The notes under the pieces are model-generated. The model was not told where the DNA came from, ran no database searches, and was given only the letters and a program-made list of their open reading frames with translations. From G965279355 sp965279355 (GTDB lineage Bacteria; Pseudomonadota; Alphaproteobacteria; CACIAM-22H2), in assembly GCA_965279355.1 (NCBI GenBank), contig OZ257155.1, positions 3,100,001 through 3,164,000 on the forward strand: DNA of 64,000 nucleotides. Reading direction: 5' to 3'. Shown piece after piece: positions 8,000-17,336 of the stretch (position 1 is its first letter; each line of letters begins with the position of its first letter). Both the position numbers and the translations under genes were made by a program.

Positions 8000-9292
8000 T
8001 TAGTTCTTTTGTGGATAGCTGGCGAGGCCTAGCGCGGCACCCAAGAAGAGCCATAGGGGTCGCTGGTAGAGCACTTCCATAGTGAAAGCTTGGACACCAA
8101 AAACTACAAGGATCGCCGCGGTGGCAAAAAACAGGCTCTCGGACGCACGTTCATGGGCGGCACGCAGAATGATAATAAAGGCCGAAAGGAATAGCCCCGC
8201 GAATAGCACCAAGCCGATAATACCTGTCTCCGTCAGCAGCCATATGTAGCTGGTATGGATCGTGGCAATTGGCTCAGCAGGAGATGGTGATTGACGGTGA
8301 ATAAAACTGCCAACACCAGAGCCGGCGATGGGGGCTTCTCGCCATAGGTCAACTGCCCGTTCGAGAATGACTAGTCTGTGACCGATACTTTGCCCGCCGG
8401 AGATAGGGCCGGTTACGTTGGCCAAAGGATTCTGCGTTTGAATTACAGGCGCCGCTGTCAGTTGCCAAAGCAGTACACTCAAGATAGAAGCGACAATGAC
8501 GGCGCTGACGAGAACACGAAAATTCAGGCGCCGCGCCAGGAGCAGAAATCCTAACCCGACGGCAGCAGCAAGCCATGCTCCCCGTGAGTAAGACCACAGC
8601 AGCCCTGTGATCGATATTGCCACGCCCGTGGCGTGCCACCGGATTTCCCTCGTTTCTCTAACGTATGCAAGGTGAAGAACGATTGCAATTGCTGCTGTGA
8701 AGCCAAACGCATTCGGATTCACCATCAGGCCCTGGAAACGGGATTTGCCGGCGATCATGCCCATCGTTTGCTGAAATGCAGAAGCATCAGGCTCGCTTAT
8801 GGCCAATAATCCCCAAGCTTCATTCGTCAAGGCTACCATCACAGCAGCACTGAATGCACACGAGAACCAGAAAAACGCCAGATAAGGCCAAGTGATCCAG
8901 AAGCTTGAAATCTCCGGAATAATCCGGCCGTAGGCCCATCCCGCGGCGAAGAACGCGAGAACAATCAGCCATCCTGCGCCGCGGTTGAGAAGAGCCCAGC
9001 TTTGCCAGTATCCAGTGTCGAGCCGACCATGAAGTATAGAAATTGCTAGCCACAGCGAGCTTGCAGCAAGAAAAGCCAACGGTACCCAAATTCGGCGGAG
9101 TTCGAGACCAGCAGATATGTGGTGGGCGGCGTACACCGCCAAGATCAGAACCATGGGAATCGCCAGATCGGCGACACTGATTCGTATGCCTATGGGGCCG
9201 ATAGGCAGTGTCGTGTGAATTTGTATCGCCGCTGTGAGGGCCCCGAGCACGACACCTAAGGCCCGCTGGGGATTTTCGATTTTTACCGTCAT
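8000..9292 (-). CDS. O-antigen ligase / polymerase-like membrane protein (WaaL/Wzy family)
   Basis: A 430-residue protein with about 10-12 hydrophobic segments and the large periplasmic loop of the O-antigen ligase family between about 280 and 350. Recognisable features: MVNPNAFGF, YSRGAWLAAAVGLGFLLLAR, GHRLVILERAVDLWREAPIAGSGVGSF and HTSYIWLLTETGIIGL, the H/R/E pattern of WaaL/Wzy_C proteins. It would transfer undecaprenyl-linked glycan to lipid A-core, or polymerise repeat units; the position next to lptE favours a ligase, but no second Wzy-like protein is present in the window. Four-base overlap (ATGA) with the Wzx gene upstream. Confidence 0.75.
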   Translation of the reverse strand: MTVKIENPQRALGVVLGALTAAIQIHTTLPIGPIGIRISVADLAIPMVLILAVYAAHHISAGLELRRIWVPLAFLAASSLWLAISILHGRLDTGYWQSWALLNRGAGWLIVLAFFAAGWAYGRIIPEISSFWITWPYLAFFWFSCAFSAAVMVALTNEAWGLLAISEPDASAFQQTMGMIAGKSRFQGLMVNPNAFGFTAAIAIVLHLAYVRETREIRWHATGVAISITGLLWSYSRGAWLAAAVGLGFLLLARRLNFRVLVSAVIVASILSVLLWQLTAAPVIQTQNPLANVTGPISGGQSIGHRLVILERAVDLWREAPIAGSGVGSFIHRQSPSPAEPIATIHTSYIWLLTETGIIGLVLFAGLFLSAFIIILRAAHERASESLFFATAAILVVFGVQAFTMEVLYQRPLWLFLGAALGLASYPQKN

Positions 9293-10635
9293 AACGACTG
9301 GGCAAGAGCTAATGCCGCCACGGAAACGGCGAGTGGAACAAGTTCACGCAATGGATGGCCGTATATCTCAGGCAGATGATGCGATTTAAGGAGTTTCACT
9401 CTGTAGATATGCAAGCCGATCGACGAAATGATGCTGGCATTCACGGCAGCGTAAAGCGCGCTTCCGTAGGTCAGTAAAAGGGTGAAAGATACTATCCACA
9501 AGATAACTGAAATTGTATTGGCATGAGCATCTTCGACTGCCAAACCGTTCGACACGAGAATTTCGTGCTGTGGACCCCATAGCAGGCCAGCAAAACGGAT
9601 TAGTAGCAGGGCGTGGAATATGTCGGTCGCAGTGAGAAAGCGTTCACCGAGGAGGCCGAGCAGTGGACGAGCGGCAAGCCACATCACAAGTCCGCCAACA
9701 GCCGCGAGAATGGTGAGAAGTCGCTGACGTTCGGAGGCTGTCGCAAGCCCGTTGCTGTCGGCTGTCGGGTGATGCAATCGCCGCATTTGCCAGGGAAGGC
9801 CCAAGAAGACGAAATGCTGTATCACCATGAAACCGATAGCAAATTGCGCGGCGACTCGATACTCGCCGACAGTCGTTGAGGAGACGATGAACGTAAGCAC
9901 CAGAACGTCGATATACATCGAAATTCGGGATGTGAGATTGCCGTAAATGAGCCCGAGGGTGTGACGAATGATGGGAGCCCATGCAAATTTGGGCGGCCAA
10001 ATTGCGGGAAGCATCTGTGGCGCGCGCCACAGCAGCCGAGCCGCTAGTGTGGCGAATACTGTTGCCCATACCACGGTGTAGATGGTGAGCGCCTCAAAGG
10101 CTGTCGTCGGTTTTTGCCATATCAAAAGCAGTAGCGCGCCGATCGGAGCAATAATGTCCCGGATTGTGAAGAACAGGCGCACTTCACCGCCTGCTCGCAT
10201 GAGAGCTAGCAGCGCTTCGCCAAGTCCGATCAAGATAGAAGTAACGATTGTCAGAGTTGCCAGACCGTCGAGCTGCTTCGGTAGGATATTCAGGACATCA
10301 AAAACGAAAGCTAAAGCGAGCAAGGCACCGGAAACCGCCAGAACAATCGTAAAATAGACCGGCCAGAGGCGGGGCGCCTGCCCTCCGACGGCCCCCGGTT
10401 CGGAGGTAAAGCGGTTCAGCCACATATCGCCGCCGCCGGTTACCAGAGCGCCGAAAATTCCGATAAAAACGAGGGATACCGCATATGCGCCGAACTGATC
10501 GCCGTCCAGCAGCCGCGCGGCTACGATCAGGGTTGCATAGACCGACAGGCGGGAAGCGATCGCGCTTGCTACCGGAAGAAGAAGGATGCCCCGCAGCAGT
10601 TCACGGACATTGAAAGCCTGCTTTGTGCTGTTCAC
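9289..10635 (-). CDS. Polysaccharide flippase (Wzx / MATE-like MOP superfamily)
   Basis: A 448-residue integral membrane protein with about 12-14 hydrophobic helices and the early SRLSVYATLIVAARLLDGDQFGAYAV segment typical of RfbX/Wzx flippases, which move undecaprenyl-PP-linked repeat units across the inner membrane. The start is GTG at 10635-10633; an upstream ATG is out of frame. It overlaps the ligase/polymerase gene by four bases and follows AsnB by 34 bases. Together with the ligase it forms the export end of the locus. A second, ABC-type flippase is at 31386-33227. Confidence 0.8.
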   Translation of the reverse strand: MNSTKQAFNVRELLRGILLLPVASAIASRLSVYATLIVAARLLDGDQFGAYAVSLVFIGIFGALVTGGGDMWLNRFTSEPGAVGGQAPRLWPVYFTIVLAVSGALLALAFVFDVLNILPKQLDGLATLTIVTSILIGLGEALLALMRAGGEVRLFFTIRDIIAPIGALLLLIWQKPTTAFEALTIYTVVWATVFATLAARLLWRAPQMLPAIWPPKFAWAPIIRHTLGLIYGNLTSRISMYIDVLVLTFIVSSTTVGEYRVAAQFAIGFMVIQHFVFLGLPWQMRRLHHPTADSNGLATASERQRLLTILAAVGGLVMWLAARPLLGLLGERFLTATDIFHALLLIRFAGLLWGPQHEILVSNGLAVEDAHANTISVILWIVSFTLLLTYGSALYAAVNASIISSIGLHIYRVKLLKSHHLPEIYGHPLRELVPLAVSVAALALAQSL

Positions 10636-10669
10636 GGCCGCATCATTGAATTCGCTATCAAGCGATAGC

Positions 10670-12568
10670 TCACGTCAGAGCCTCCGGCCTACCGGTGAGC
10701 GTCGCCCAAGATTGGAAGGCAATCATTGTCCATAGATGCCAGGAGGTGTCCCGTTTTCCGCTATCGAGCTGGTCAAGCCATCGACGCGGAAGCTGCGGGG
10801 AGAATAACCCCTGGCGGCGAAGGCGCTCGGGATCGGTTGCGGCTTTCACCCTGTCGCGCAGGGGGCCAGCCAGCCAATCGGCGACGGGAATCTCAAACCC
10901 TTTTTTGGGGCGCCGAAAGAGTTCTTTTGGCAGTCGATCTGTGAAAGCCCGCCTCAATATCCGCTTATTGATTCCTGGGCGGAGTTTTTCGGAGCCTGCC
11001 AGGGAGAACGCGATGTTGACGACACGCTGATCGAGGAAGGGGCAGCGTATTTCGAGGCCATTTGCCATGCTTGTACGATCCACCTTCACCAGCATGTCGC
11101 CCGGCAGGACGAACTCAACGTCTGTGGCAAGCATTAGGTTGATCGGATCGATATTCGAATAGCGAGATTGAATGTTGGCGATGAGGCTTGCTACAGTTGT
11201 GATGCTCTTTTTCGCCCCAAACAGTTCATCGAGTTCCGTCTCGGTGAGTTGAGTCGCCCATCCCGCATGGCGCGCAGCCTGGTTCTGTCCCGCCGCGGAT
11301 ATGAACCGCTTGAGCCGACGGAGTGCTTCCAGAAGCCTCGTATTTTTCGATTCCGGCAGATTTGCAACCAAGGGCTCGATTCCCAGGCGGCGAATAATCA
11401 GCGGGAGCCGCCTGTAGTATCCAGAAAAAAGCTCACCCTGATATTTTCGGTAGCCGGCGAATATCTCATCCGCTCCGTCGCCCGATAGCGCAACCTTCAC
11501 GTGACGACGCGCTTCTTTCGACACGATGTAGGCAGCGACCGATGAGGAGTCGGCAAACGGCTCATCCAGGCTCAGAAAGATCTGATCTAGGATGCTAAGG
11601 GCATCGCTTGCGTCCACCGTAATTTCGGTATGATCGGCGCCGATATAGTTAGCGATCGACCGCGCTCCCGGGCGCTCTTCATAATACTCGGAAACTCCAC
11701 GGAAGCCGACCGTGAACGTCCGAACTCTTGGTTGGTTTCTTGCCATCGTTGCCGCGACAATGGCCGAGTCAATTCCGCTCGACAAAAAAGCGCCGACCGG
11801 AACATCCGAAACCAGCCGATCTGATACGGCCCCGTCCATTGCTGCGCGCAGGTCTGAAAAGACCCGGGATTCGTCGTCCTCAAAAGGGGGCATATCCAGG
11901 GTTTCGGCCCAGCGGTGGATTGTAACCCTTCCCTTTGAGAATTTTAGGACATGACCGGGCAGAAGCTTGTGAACTTCGCGCGCAATCGTCCGCGGCTCGG
12001 GAATGTAGCGGAGAGCAAACAGGAGCCTCAGTGCGTCGTGATCAATGGGAAGTGTCGCCCCCATCGCCTGCTCCAAGGCGAGGAAATCCGAGGCAAAAGC
12101 AAAGCTTTCCCCATCGGCTCGGTAGAAAAGTGGCTTCTCTCCGAAGCGGTCCCGCGCAACCGTCAGTGTCCGGCTCGCGGGATCCCAGATCGCGAAAGCA
12201 AACATACCGACCAGACGCGGAAGAAGCGCTTCGCCCCATTCCTCCCATCCAGCGAGAAGGACTTCCGTATCCGACTGAGAGGCGAAACGACGCCCGTGCC
12301 GCTCAAGCTCGGCGCGGATTTCCCGGAAATTGAAGATCTCGCCATTGAATGTGATGACCCGGCGGAAGGCGCTCATAGGCTGGGCGCCAAGTTCCGAAAG
12401 CTCAATAATCGCCAGGCGACTATGACCGAAGGCACAGTATTCATCGGACCAGAAGCCCTGCCCGTCCGGGCCGCGATTGGCAAGTCGAACAAGTGCCGAT
12501 TTTATCCGACTCTCGGCAGGCAGGCGCCCAAGGCCGGATGATACGACGATGCCGACGATCCCACACAT
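10670..12568 (-). CDS. asnB: Asparagine synthase (glutamine-hydrolysing) family amidotransferase 1
   Basis: A 632-residue two-domain enzyme. I place the start at ATG 12568-12566 because this exposes MCGIVG with the N-terminal cysteine nucleophile of the class II glutaminase; a longer reading would bury it. The glutaminase domain (about 1-215) has NRGPDGQGFW, FNGEIFNF and SQSDTEVLL. The synthetase domain has the PP-loop SSGIDS. In glycan clusters such proteins often amidate uronic-acid carboxyls (WbpS-like) rather than aspartate. It starts one base after the stop of the GT4 gene at 12570-13706. Confidence 0.9.
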   Translation of the reverse strand: MCGIVGIVVSSGLGRLPAESRIKSALVRLANRGPDGQGFWSDEYCAFGHSRLAIIELSELGAQPMSAFRRVITFNGEIFNFREIRAELERHGRRFASQSDTEVLLAGWEEWGEALLPRLVGMFAFAIWDPASRTLTVARDRFGEKPLFYRADGESFAFASDFLALEQAMGATLPIDHDALRLLFALRYIPEPRTIAREVHKLLPGHVLKFSKGRVTIHRWAETLDMPPFEDDESRVFSDLRAAMDGAVSDRLVSDVPVGAFLSSGIDSAIVAATMARNQPRVRTFTVGFRGVSEYYEERPGARSIANYIGADHTEITVDASDALSILDQIFLSLDEPFADSSSVAAYIVSKEARRHVKVALSGDGADEIFAGYRKYQGELFSGYYRRLPLIIRRLGIEPLVANLPESKNTRLLEALRRLKRFISAAGQNQAARHAGWATQLTETELDELFGAKKSITTVASLIANIQSRYSNIDPINLMLATDVEFVLPGDMLVKVDRTSMANGLEIRCPFLDQRVVNIAFSLAGSEKLRPGINKRILRRAFTDRLPKELFRRPKKGFEIPVADWLAGPLRDRVKAATDPERLRRQGLFSPQLPRRWLDQLDSGKRDTSWHLWTMIAFQSWATLTGRPEALT

Positions 12569-12569
12569 A

Positions 12570-13706
12570 TTAGGCCGCCTTATGCAGGTCGCGAAACGCC
12601 ATGACGGCACGGCGCAATGAGAACAGCTCTACGATCCGGTGCCGTGCGGCTTCTTTGCGAACGTGCCTATCAGCGGGAGAGCCATTCAGGATAGTGCGGA
12701 TGCCATCCGCTAGCGCAGTGGAATTGCGCGGTGGAACAATGATACCGGTATCACCGACGATTTCGCGGGCGTCTCCGGTATCCGTCGCGACAGCAGGCAA
12801 TCCGGATGCCATCCCTTCGGCAATCGCGTTGGAAAACCCTTCGCCGAAGGCCGAGCTTGAGACGACGAGATCGGCAGCGCAGAGGAGTTGCGGAACATCG
12901 TCACGTCGGCCAAGCCTGTACAAAGACGAAAGCGGGGTTAAGGCGTCTGTACCCTGACCGATGAGCAAGGCTTTCGTCCCGGGAAGCGATTTAAGTGCTT
13001 CAATGAAGCAGGCGTGATCTTTCATAGGATCGACGCGAGCAACATGTGCAATAAGCGGCTCATCGGGCTTTATTCCCAGTTCAGCCCTGACTTTTGCCCG
13101 CATCTCATTGTTGGGCCGAAAACGGTCAACGTCGATACCATTGGGGATGATGACGAAGCGGTTTTCCGGGTAACCAAGATCCATATGATACTTTTGTCCA
13201 GAGACCGAATTTGACACGATTGCGTCGGGTATAGACGAGAGTAGAGCGCAACCTCTTATGACTGCGCTTAGCCTCAAGCCGTACCGCCGAGTATCCATGT
13301 CGGAACAGCGCAGCCCCCATAAAAGTCTTGTCTCGTGTCGTCGACTGCTCCAGTAAAGAGCGAAAGTCGCGGCTAAATCAGCGTGGTACATCCAGCTTTG
13401 AATAACCGCCGGTTTTTCAAGCCAAATCTGCCGGGCAAGCCTGAACAGGCCCCACGCGGGGAGATTGCTCGCTTTCATTCCAAGCTCGGTAACGTGAATG
13501 CCTTCGGCTCGCAGCTTCTGGCTGTTTGCACCGCCGGACGAAAGGCTGACAACGCGACAGCGTGCTTCCGGATAAAGCTGCTTTTCCGCGATAAGCAACG
13601 ATGTCAACATGCTTTCGGCTCCACCAACCGCAAGGCCCGTAATGACGTGCATGATCCCGCGGGCAGAAGTATTCGTCGTAGAATAGGATTGTATGAAATT
13701 CGTCAT
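12570..13706 (-). CDS. GT4-family glycosyltransferase
   Basis: A 378-residue GT-B retaining glycosyltransferase, cytoplasmic face of the membrane. Visible: GLAVGGAESML (donor/acceptor loop), PNGIDVDRFRP, HVARVDPMKDH, the interdomain LIGQGTD, and the C-terminal GEGFSNAIAEGMASGLPAVATD with the E-x7-E-like motif. Start ATG forms an ATGA overlap with the preceding glycosyltransferase gene; a later Met before HVITGL would also fit the fold. It probably adds one sugar of the repeat unit; the sugar cannot be predicted. Confidence 0.85.
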   Translation of the reverse strand: MTNFIQSYSTTNTSARGIMHVITGLAVGGAESMLTSLLIAEKQLYPEARCRVVSLSSGGANSQKLRAEGIHVTELGMKASNLPAWGLFRLARQIWLEKPAVIQSWMYHADLAATFALYWSSRRHETRLLWGLRCSDMDTRRYGLRLSAVIRGCALLSSIPDAIVSNSVSGQKYHMDLGYPENRFVIIPNGIDVDRFRPNNEMRAKVRAELGIKPDEPLIAHVARVDPMKDHACFIEALKSLPGTKALLIGQGTDALTPLSSLYRLGRRDDVPQLLCAADLVVSSSAFGEGFSNAIAEGMASGLPAVATDTGDAREIVGDTGIIVPPRNSTALADGIRTILNGSPADRHVRKEAARHRIVELFSLRRAVMAFRDLHKAA

Positions 13707-14782
13707 GATGCGCCGAGAATTCGTAAAAACTGTTGCTGCGCAGCCTGCATAGTAAATCGCGCCGGAAGAAGGCTGGGGGAAAATTCCCCCGTCCGGATGC
13801 GAACCTTCTTCATAGCGGCGATAAAAGAATCACCGGCGGAAACAATCGTGATTGCGCCAGGCGCGGCTTCTTCCGCTATTTCAATAATGCCGCCGCCTTC
13901 CGGCGTTGCAATAACGGGTACCCCGACGGCGAGCGCCTCCAGGGCAACATTAGGCATGCCCTCCCAACGCGATGTGAGAAGTAGAGCATCTGCGCCGCTG
14001 AAATATCCCCAAGGCTCGGCGACGTAGCCCGCCAGGGTAACGCGGTCTGAAAGGCCAAGCGCTTTTATAGCCTCCTGCACGAGGGGGCGATCTTCGCCGT
14101 CGCCAAGTATCGTCAGATGGGCATCTGCATCAACACTGACAAACATCTCCAATAGACGATCCCATCCTTTCTGACGGGTTAGCCGTCCGGCCATAACAAA
14201 CCGTGCTCCAGGCCCCGGATGCCGTCTTGTCCTGGCCGCGATCCGGCGCAGGCGACTTTCGTTTACGGGATTCGGAAAAAGAATGAGGCGATCGATTGGT
14301 ATGCCAAAAGCGCGCGCGAGATCGGTTGCAATGGCCCGGGTCGGACAAAGGATCGCTGAGGCCCATGGGTAAAAGAAACTGTAGGCAAGGTGTATAAGCC
14401 AAGATGGCTGGATTGCGGCCATCGTCGCGGCCGGATCATTTGCTTCGCGGACGATGATTCGTGAAGAGGGGCTGGCGATCCTTGCAACAACGAGAACCAT
14501 CAGATTGAGATAACCCATGGTTGAGATAATGGCTCGTGGCCGCAGTCTGCGGAACTCCCGAAACAGCGCCAGGGGCGCGTAACGGAGCCGATCACTCCTA
14601 AGATTGATAACGGAAATGCCGTTGGGTATCTCGCTGGCTAGCGGGCCGGTATTTTGGAGAACCAGTAGCCGATGCCGGTTTTGACCGGTAGTAAGCGTAC
14701 TGAGCAGTGTCAGCATGACACGTTCGGCGCCACCCCCGGCGAACGAGGGTAAGACAAATACCGTGTCGATCGGCGGCGTCAA
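13703..14782 (-). CDS. GT4-family glycosyltransferase
   Basis: A 359-residue GT-B glycosyltransferase. N-terminal FAGGGAERVMLTLL, linker FVMAGRLTRQKGWDRLLEMF, ILGDGEDRPL, and the C-terminal SRWEGMPNVALEALAVGVPVIATPEGGG. The start codon is TTG (14782-14780), translationally coupled by a four-base overlap with the stop of the preceding gene; no in-frame ATG nearby fits better. Middle member of three consecutive GT4 genes. Confidence 0.83.
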   Translation of the reverse strand: MTPPIDTVFVLPSFAGGGAERVMLTLLSTLTTGQNRHRLLVLQNTGPLASEIPNGISVINLRSDRLRYAPLALFREFRRLRPRAIISTMGYLNLMVLVVARIASPSSRIIVREANDPAATMAAIQPSWLIHLAYSFFYPWASAILCPTRAIATDLARAFGIPIDRLILFPNPVNESRLRRIAARTRRHPGPGARFVMAGRLTRQKGWDRLLEMFVSVDADAHLTILGDGEDRPLVQEAIKALGLSDRVTLAGYVAEPWGYFSGADALLLTSRWEGMPNVALEALAVGVPVIATPEGGGIIEIAEEAAPGAITIVSAGDSFIAAMKKVRIRTGEFSPSLLPARFTMQAAQQQFLRILGAS

Positions 14783-15948
14783 GCGGGCGGCTTTTGGAGA
14801 AGCTTATCGAAGAGGCTGATATATCCGCTGTCCATCGAGATAAAGTTGTATTGCGTGGACGCCTTTGCAGCAATGGCCTTTCCCATTGATCGTAAGGCAG
14901 CCGCATCACGAATGCGGGCGGAGAACTCGCCCACGTCGAGCCCGGCTAGATAGCCGTTCTCGCGATCCTTCACAATCCAGTCCGTCACGCCCGGTATCCG
15001 GGATGGAACAACCGGCAGACCTGCGCAGAGTGCCTCTATCATCACTGTGCCGAGCCCTTCCGCTTTCGAAGGAAAAGCAAAGATATCCGCCGCCTGCATG
15101 ACGTGTTCTACAACTGGGCGATTTTCCGTCACCAGATAGCTGCGATTTCGTAAGTCAGGGCGGCGAAGACGAGTGCGCAGTGTCTGTAGGTAAGCGTCGC
15201 CATCGGCATAGCAGGGGCCAATCAGCAGCATCTTAAAATTTTTCGGAAGCGTTGCCACGCAATCGGCGAGAAAAAGCTGATTTTTAAGCGGCCGAATCCT
15301 GCCGACGTGAAGAACCAGAATGTCATCTGGCTGAAGGGATGGCAGCCATTGCCGAACTTTCTCGCGCCGCTCCTGTCGCTCAGCAACTGTTGCGGGGCGA
15401 AAGCGTGTTGTGTCGACAGCGTTGGGTCGGCACCAGATTGGCGTTCCGGTCCCGATATCGGCAATCGCGCGAGCTCTCAGCGCCGGTGAAATAGCAATGA
15501 CGTGATCGGCAAGCCTGTTTGTCCAGCCGATGAGACGTCCGCCGAGAGACCGGCCTCCGGCGTCACCGCTTGTTGTTAGTTCGCGAACAATCGGAATACG
15601 TCGGCGCCGTGCTTCGATCAGAAGGGCTGGAGTTGCCCAACTCCAGCCTGCTGAGTGTACAAGATCGATATTGTTGAGGAGGCCGGCTACGAGTGCCCGC
15701 GCCAGCCAGGCTAGTTCAGTGACGGCTTCAAGAGGGCCAGGATACTCAGTATGGCCGCGCTGAAAGGCAAACCGTTGTATGGGGCCGGCGATATCTGCCG
15801 TGAGCGATGCGCCGTCCCGATACTTTGTCGCCACGCTCCAGGTAAACCCAGGCTCTGCAGTGGCTAACCGTCCGTACATCTGATGAAGTCGGCTCCCGGC
15901 GCCGGCGTGCTCCGGGGGATAGCCGGTTGTCGCTAGGAGGATATGCAT
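14779..15948 (-). CDS. GT4-family glycosyltransferase
   Basis: A 389-residue GT-B glycosyltransferase with N-terminal TTGYPPEHAGAGSRLHQMY, PNAVDTTRFRP, VLHVGRIRPLKNQLFLADCV and SKAEGLGTVMIEALCAGLPVVPS. Start ATG 15948-15946. First of three neighbouring GT4 genes that are coupled by four-base overlaps. It is preceded by a methyltransferase 21 bases upstream. Confidence 0.83.
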   Translation of the reverse strand: MHILLATTGYPPEHAGAGSRLHQMYGRLATAEPGFTWSVATKYRDGASLTADIAGPIQRFAFQRGHTEYPGPLEAVTELAWLARALVAGLLNNIDLVHSAGWSWATPALLIEARRRRIPIVRELTTSGDAGGRSLGGRLIGWTNRLADHVIAISPALRARAIADIGTGTPIWCRPNAVDTTRFRPATVAERQERREKVRQWLPSLQPDDILVLHVGRIRPLKNQLFLADCVATLPKNFKMLLIGPCYADGDAYLQTLRTRLRRPDLRNRSYLVTENRPVVEHVMQAADIFAFPSKAEGLGTVMIEALCAGLPVVPSRIPGVTDWIVKDRENGYLAGLDVGEFSARIRDAAALRSMGKAIAAKASTQYNFISMDSGYISLFDKLLQKPPA

Positions 15949-15969
15949 GTAGGCAATACTTGGTCGGGC

Positions 15970-16680
15970 TCAGCCCGTTCGCGCGGCGATATAGAGATGC
16001 CGGGGCACTGCAGAGAGCGACGTCTTGAATGTTCCGAGGTGGCTTACAGATGCAAAACCTAAGTCGCGCAGAAATTGTCTCAGGAATGAGTCAATATCGG
16101 GCTCCATGAACGAAAGCGTCCTAGCCCAATCGGCAATCACCTCATCCGGTTGGCCGGTATCGAAGACCAGATATTTCGTGGCTCGGCTGGCCAAGGTCCG
16201 CATGATCTCTTCTGCGCCGGCCCGGCCGAGCTTGCGCACCCAGTGATGATACACAGACAGACATATGACCACCTCGGTCTGCGGTAGGCTGGCAGCCGTC
16301 TGCGCGTCGATGTCTATCTGGGCGAAGGCAACGTTACTGACGTCGTGGGTAGCGGCAAAAGCCTGGGCTATCATGATGGCGTTGCGGCCGTAATCGATGC
16401 CAAGGCAGAAGCCGCCCCGGCGCGCCAGCGCGAAGGTGAAATAACCGCTGTGACAGCCGATATCCAGGCTGGACAGGGGACGTTGCGGAAGATGATTGAG
16501 AATAGCGGCGGCTCTTGCCGGCGTCTGTCGTGGGTCGCGGGCTGCGTCACTAGCCGGCCGCCAGGGATCGGGCTCATAGATGCGCGCCGTATTCAGCCGG
16601 AACTGGAAAAAGAGCTGAATTTGATGAAAAAGGTTCTTGGTGCGCCAGAGAGTGGCATTGACGAAATCGCTAAGTGTCAT
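15970..16680 (-). CDS. Class I SAM-dependent methyltransferase
   Basis: A 236-residue protein. SAM-binding motif I is LDIGCHSGYFTFALARRG, followed by GIDYGRNAI and VVICLSVYHHW. The N-terminal 60 residues contain DPWRP and are not typical of housekeeping methyltransferases. Likely O- or N-methylation of a sugar or lipid-linked intermediate; substrate unknown. Coupled to the P-loop kinase gene by an ATGA overlap. Confidence 0.75.
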   Translation of the reverse strand: MTLSDFVNATLWRTKNLFHQIQLFFQFRLNTARIYEPDPWRPASDAARDPRQTPARAAAILNHLPQRPLSSLDIGCHSGYFTFALARRGGFCLGIDYGRNAIMIAQAFAATHDVSNVAFAQIDIDAQTAASLPQTEVVICLSVYHHWVRKLGRAGAEEIMRTLASRATKYLVFDTGQPDEVIADWARTLSFMEPDIDSFLRQFLRDLGFASVSHLGTFKTSLSAVPRHLYIAARTG

Positions 16681-17336
16681 TGAGTTTTCGGCCTATGGGC
16701 GGCAGTTGCCGCGCGCAATTTTTCGGCAAGCATGACGACAGCGTCGTCATCGATAGTGGTTGAGCTAAAGATAATGATCTTTCCGTGTTTTTCTGCATGA
16801 AATCGGCAAACGTCGTCGAGCATAATATGTGCTCGAGAGAACATATCCAGTGTTCCCTCAATTTTTGGGCCGAGAACTGACTCGCGGCGGGAATAGCGCT
16901 CAAAAGCGATTTCCGGAGCAAGATCGACGCGCACCAGAACCTCCGGACAGGGAAGCTGAGACATAATAGTATTTAGAGGTATCGGTGCCGCCGCGTAGTT
17001 GTTTTGAGCCTCAAATGAAATGATCGGCTGGACCACGCCGCTTTCAGAAATCAGGGTCGGATGCGCGGTTTTGTATTTGAGGCCGGCCATACGATAGCCG
17101 AGCTTCGCGACCAGCTGCCGACCAGTGGGATCAGCGAGAAGCCGCGTTGTCTTTCCGGGGCGCGCCCCCAGCATTCGGGCCGCTAGGTATGCGGCGGTGG
17201 ACAGTGCTGCAAACCCAGACGGCTGCGGCCGCGAAAAGAGGCGAAGTCCGGTGCTTTCGAGATGGGGGGCGAGCTTTGCGGCCAGGGTTGTTTTGCCGGC
17301 GCCACAGAGACCGACCATTTCGATCGTGACGCTCAT
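16677..17336 (-). CDS. P-loop kinase-like protein
   Basis: A 219-residue protein with Walker A GLCGAGKTT at residues 9-17 and the general look of small-molecule kinases (a hydrophobic strand before the P-loop, VRVDLAPEIAFERYSRRES resembling the LID region with paired arginines). It might phosphorylate a sugar or glycerol substituent of the glycan; the substrate is unknown. Four-base overlaps on both sides (methyltransferase downstream, asparagine-synthase-like gene upstream) tie it closely to the decoration block. Confidence 0.6.
   Translation of the reverse strand: MSVTIEMVGLCGAGKTTLAAKLAPHLESTGLRLFSRPQPSGFAALSTAAYLAARMLGARPGKTTRLLADPTGRQLVAKLGYRMAGLKYKTAHPTLISESGVVQPIISFEAQNNYAAAPIPLNTIMSQLPCPEVLVRVDLAPEIAFERYSRRESVLGPKIEGTLDMFSRAHIMLDDVCRFHAEKHGKIIIFSSTTIDDDAVVMLAEKLRAATAAHRPKTQ

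Noticed and set aside
12569..12610. Longer N-terminus for AsnB copy 1
   Set aside because: Would bury the catalytic Cys2 of the glutaminase domain, which must be N-terminal after Met removal.
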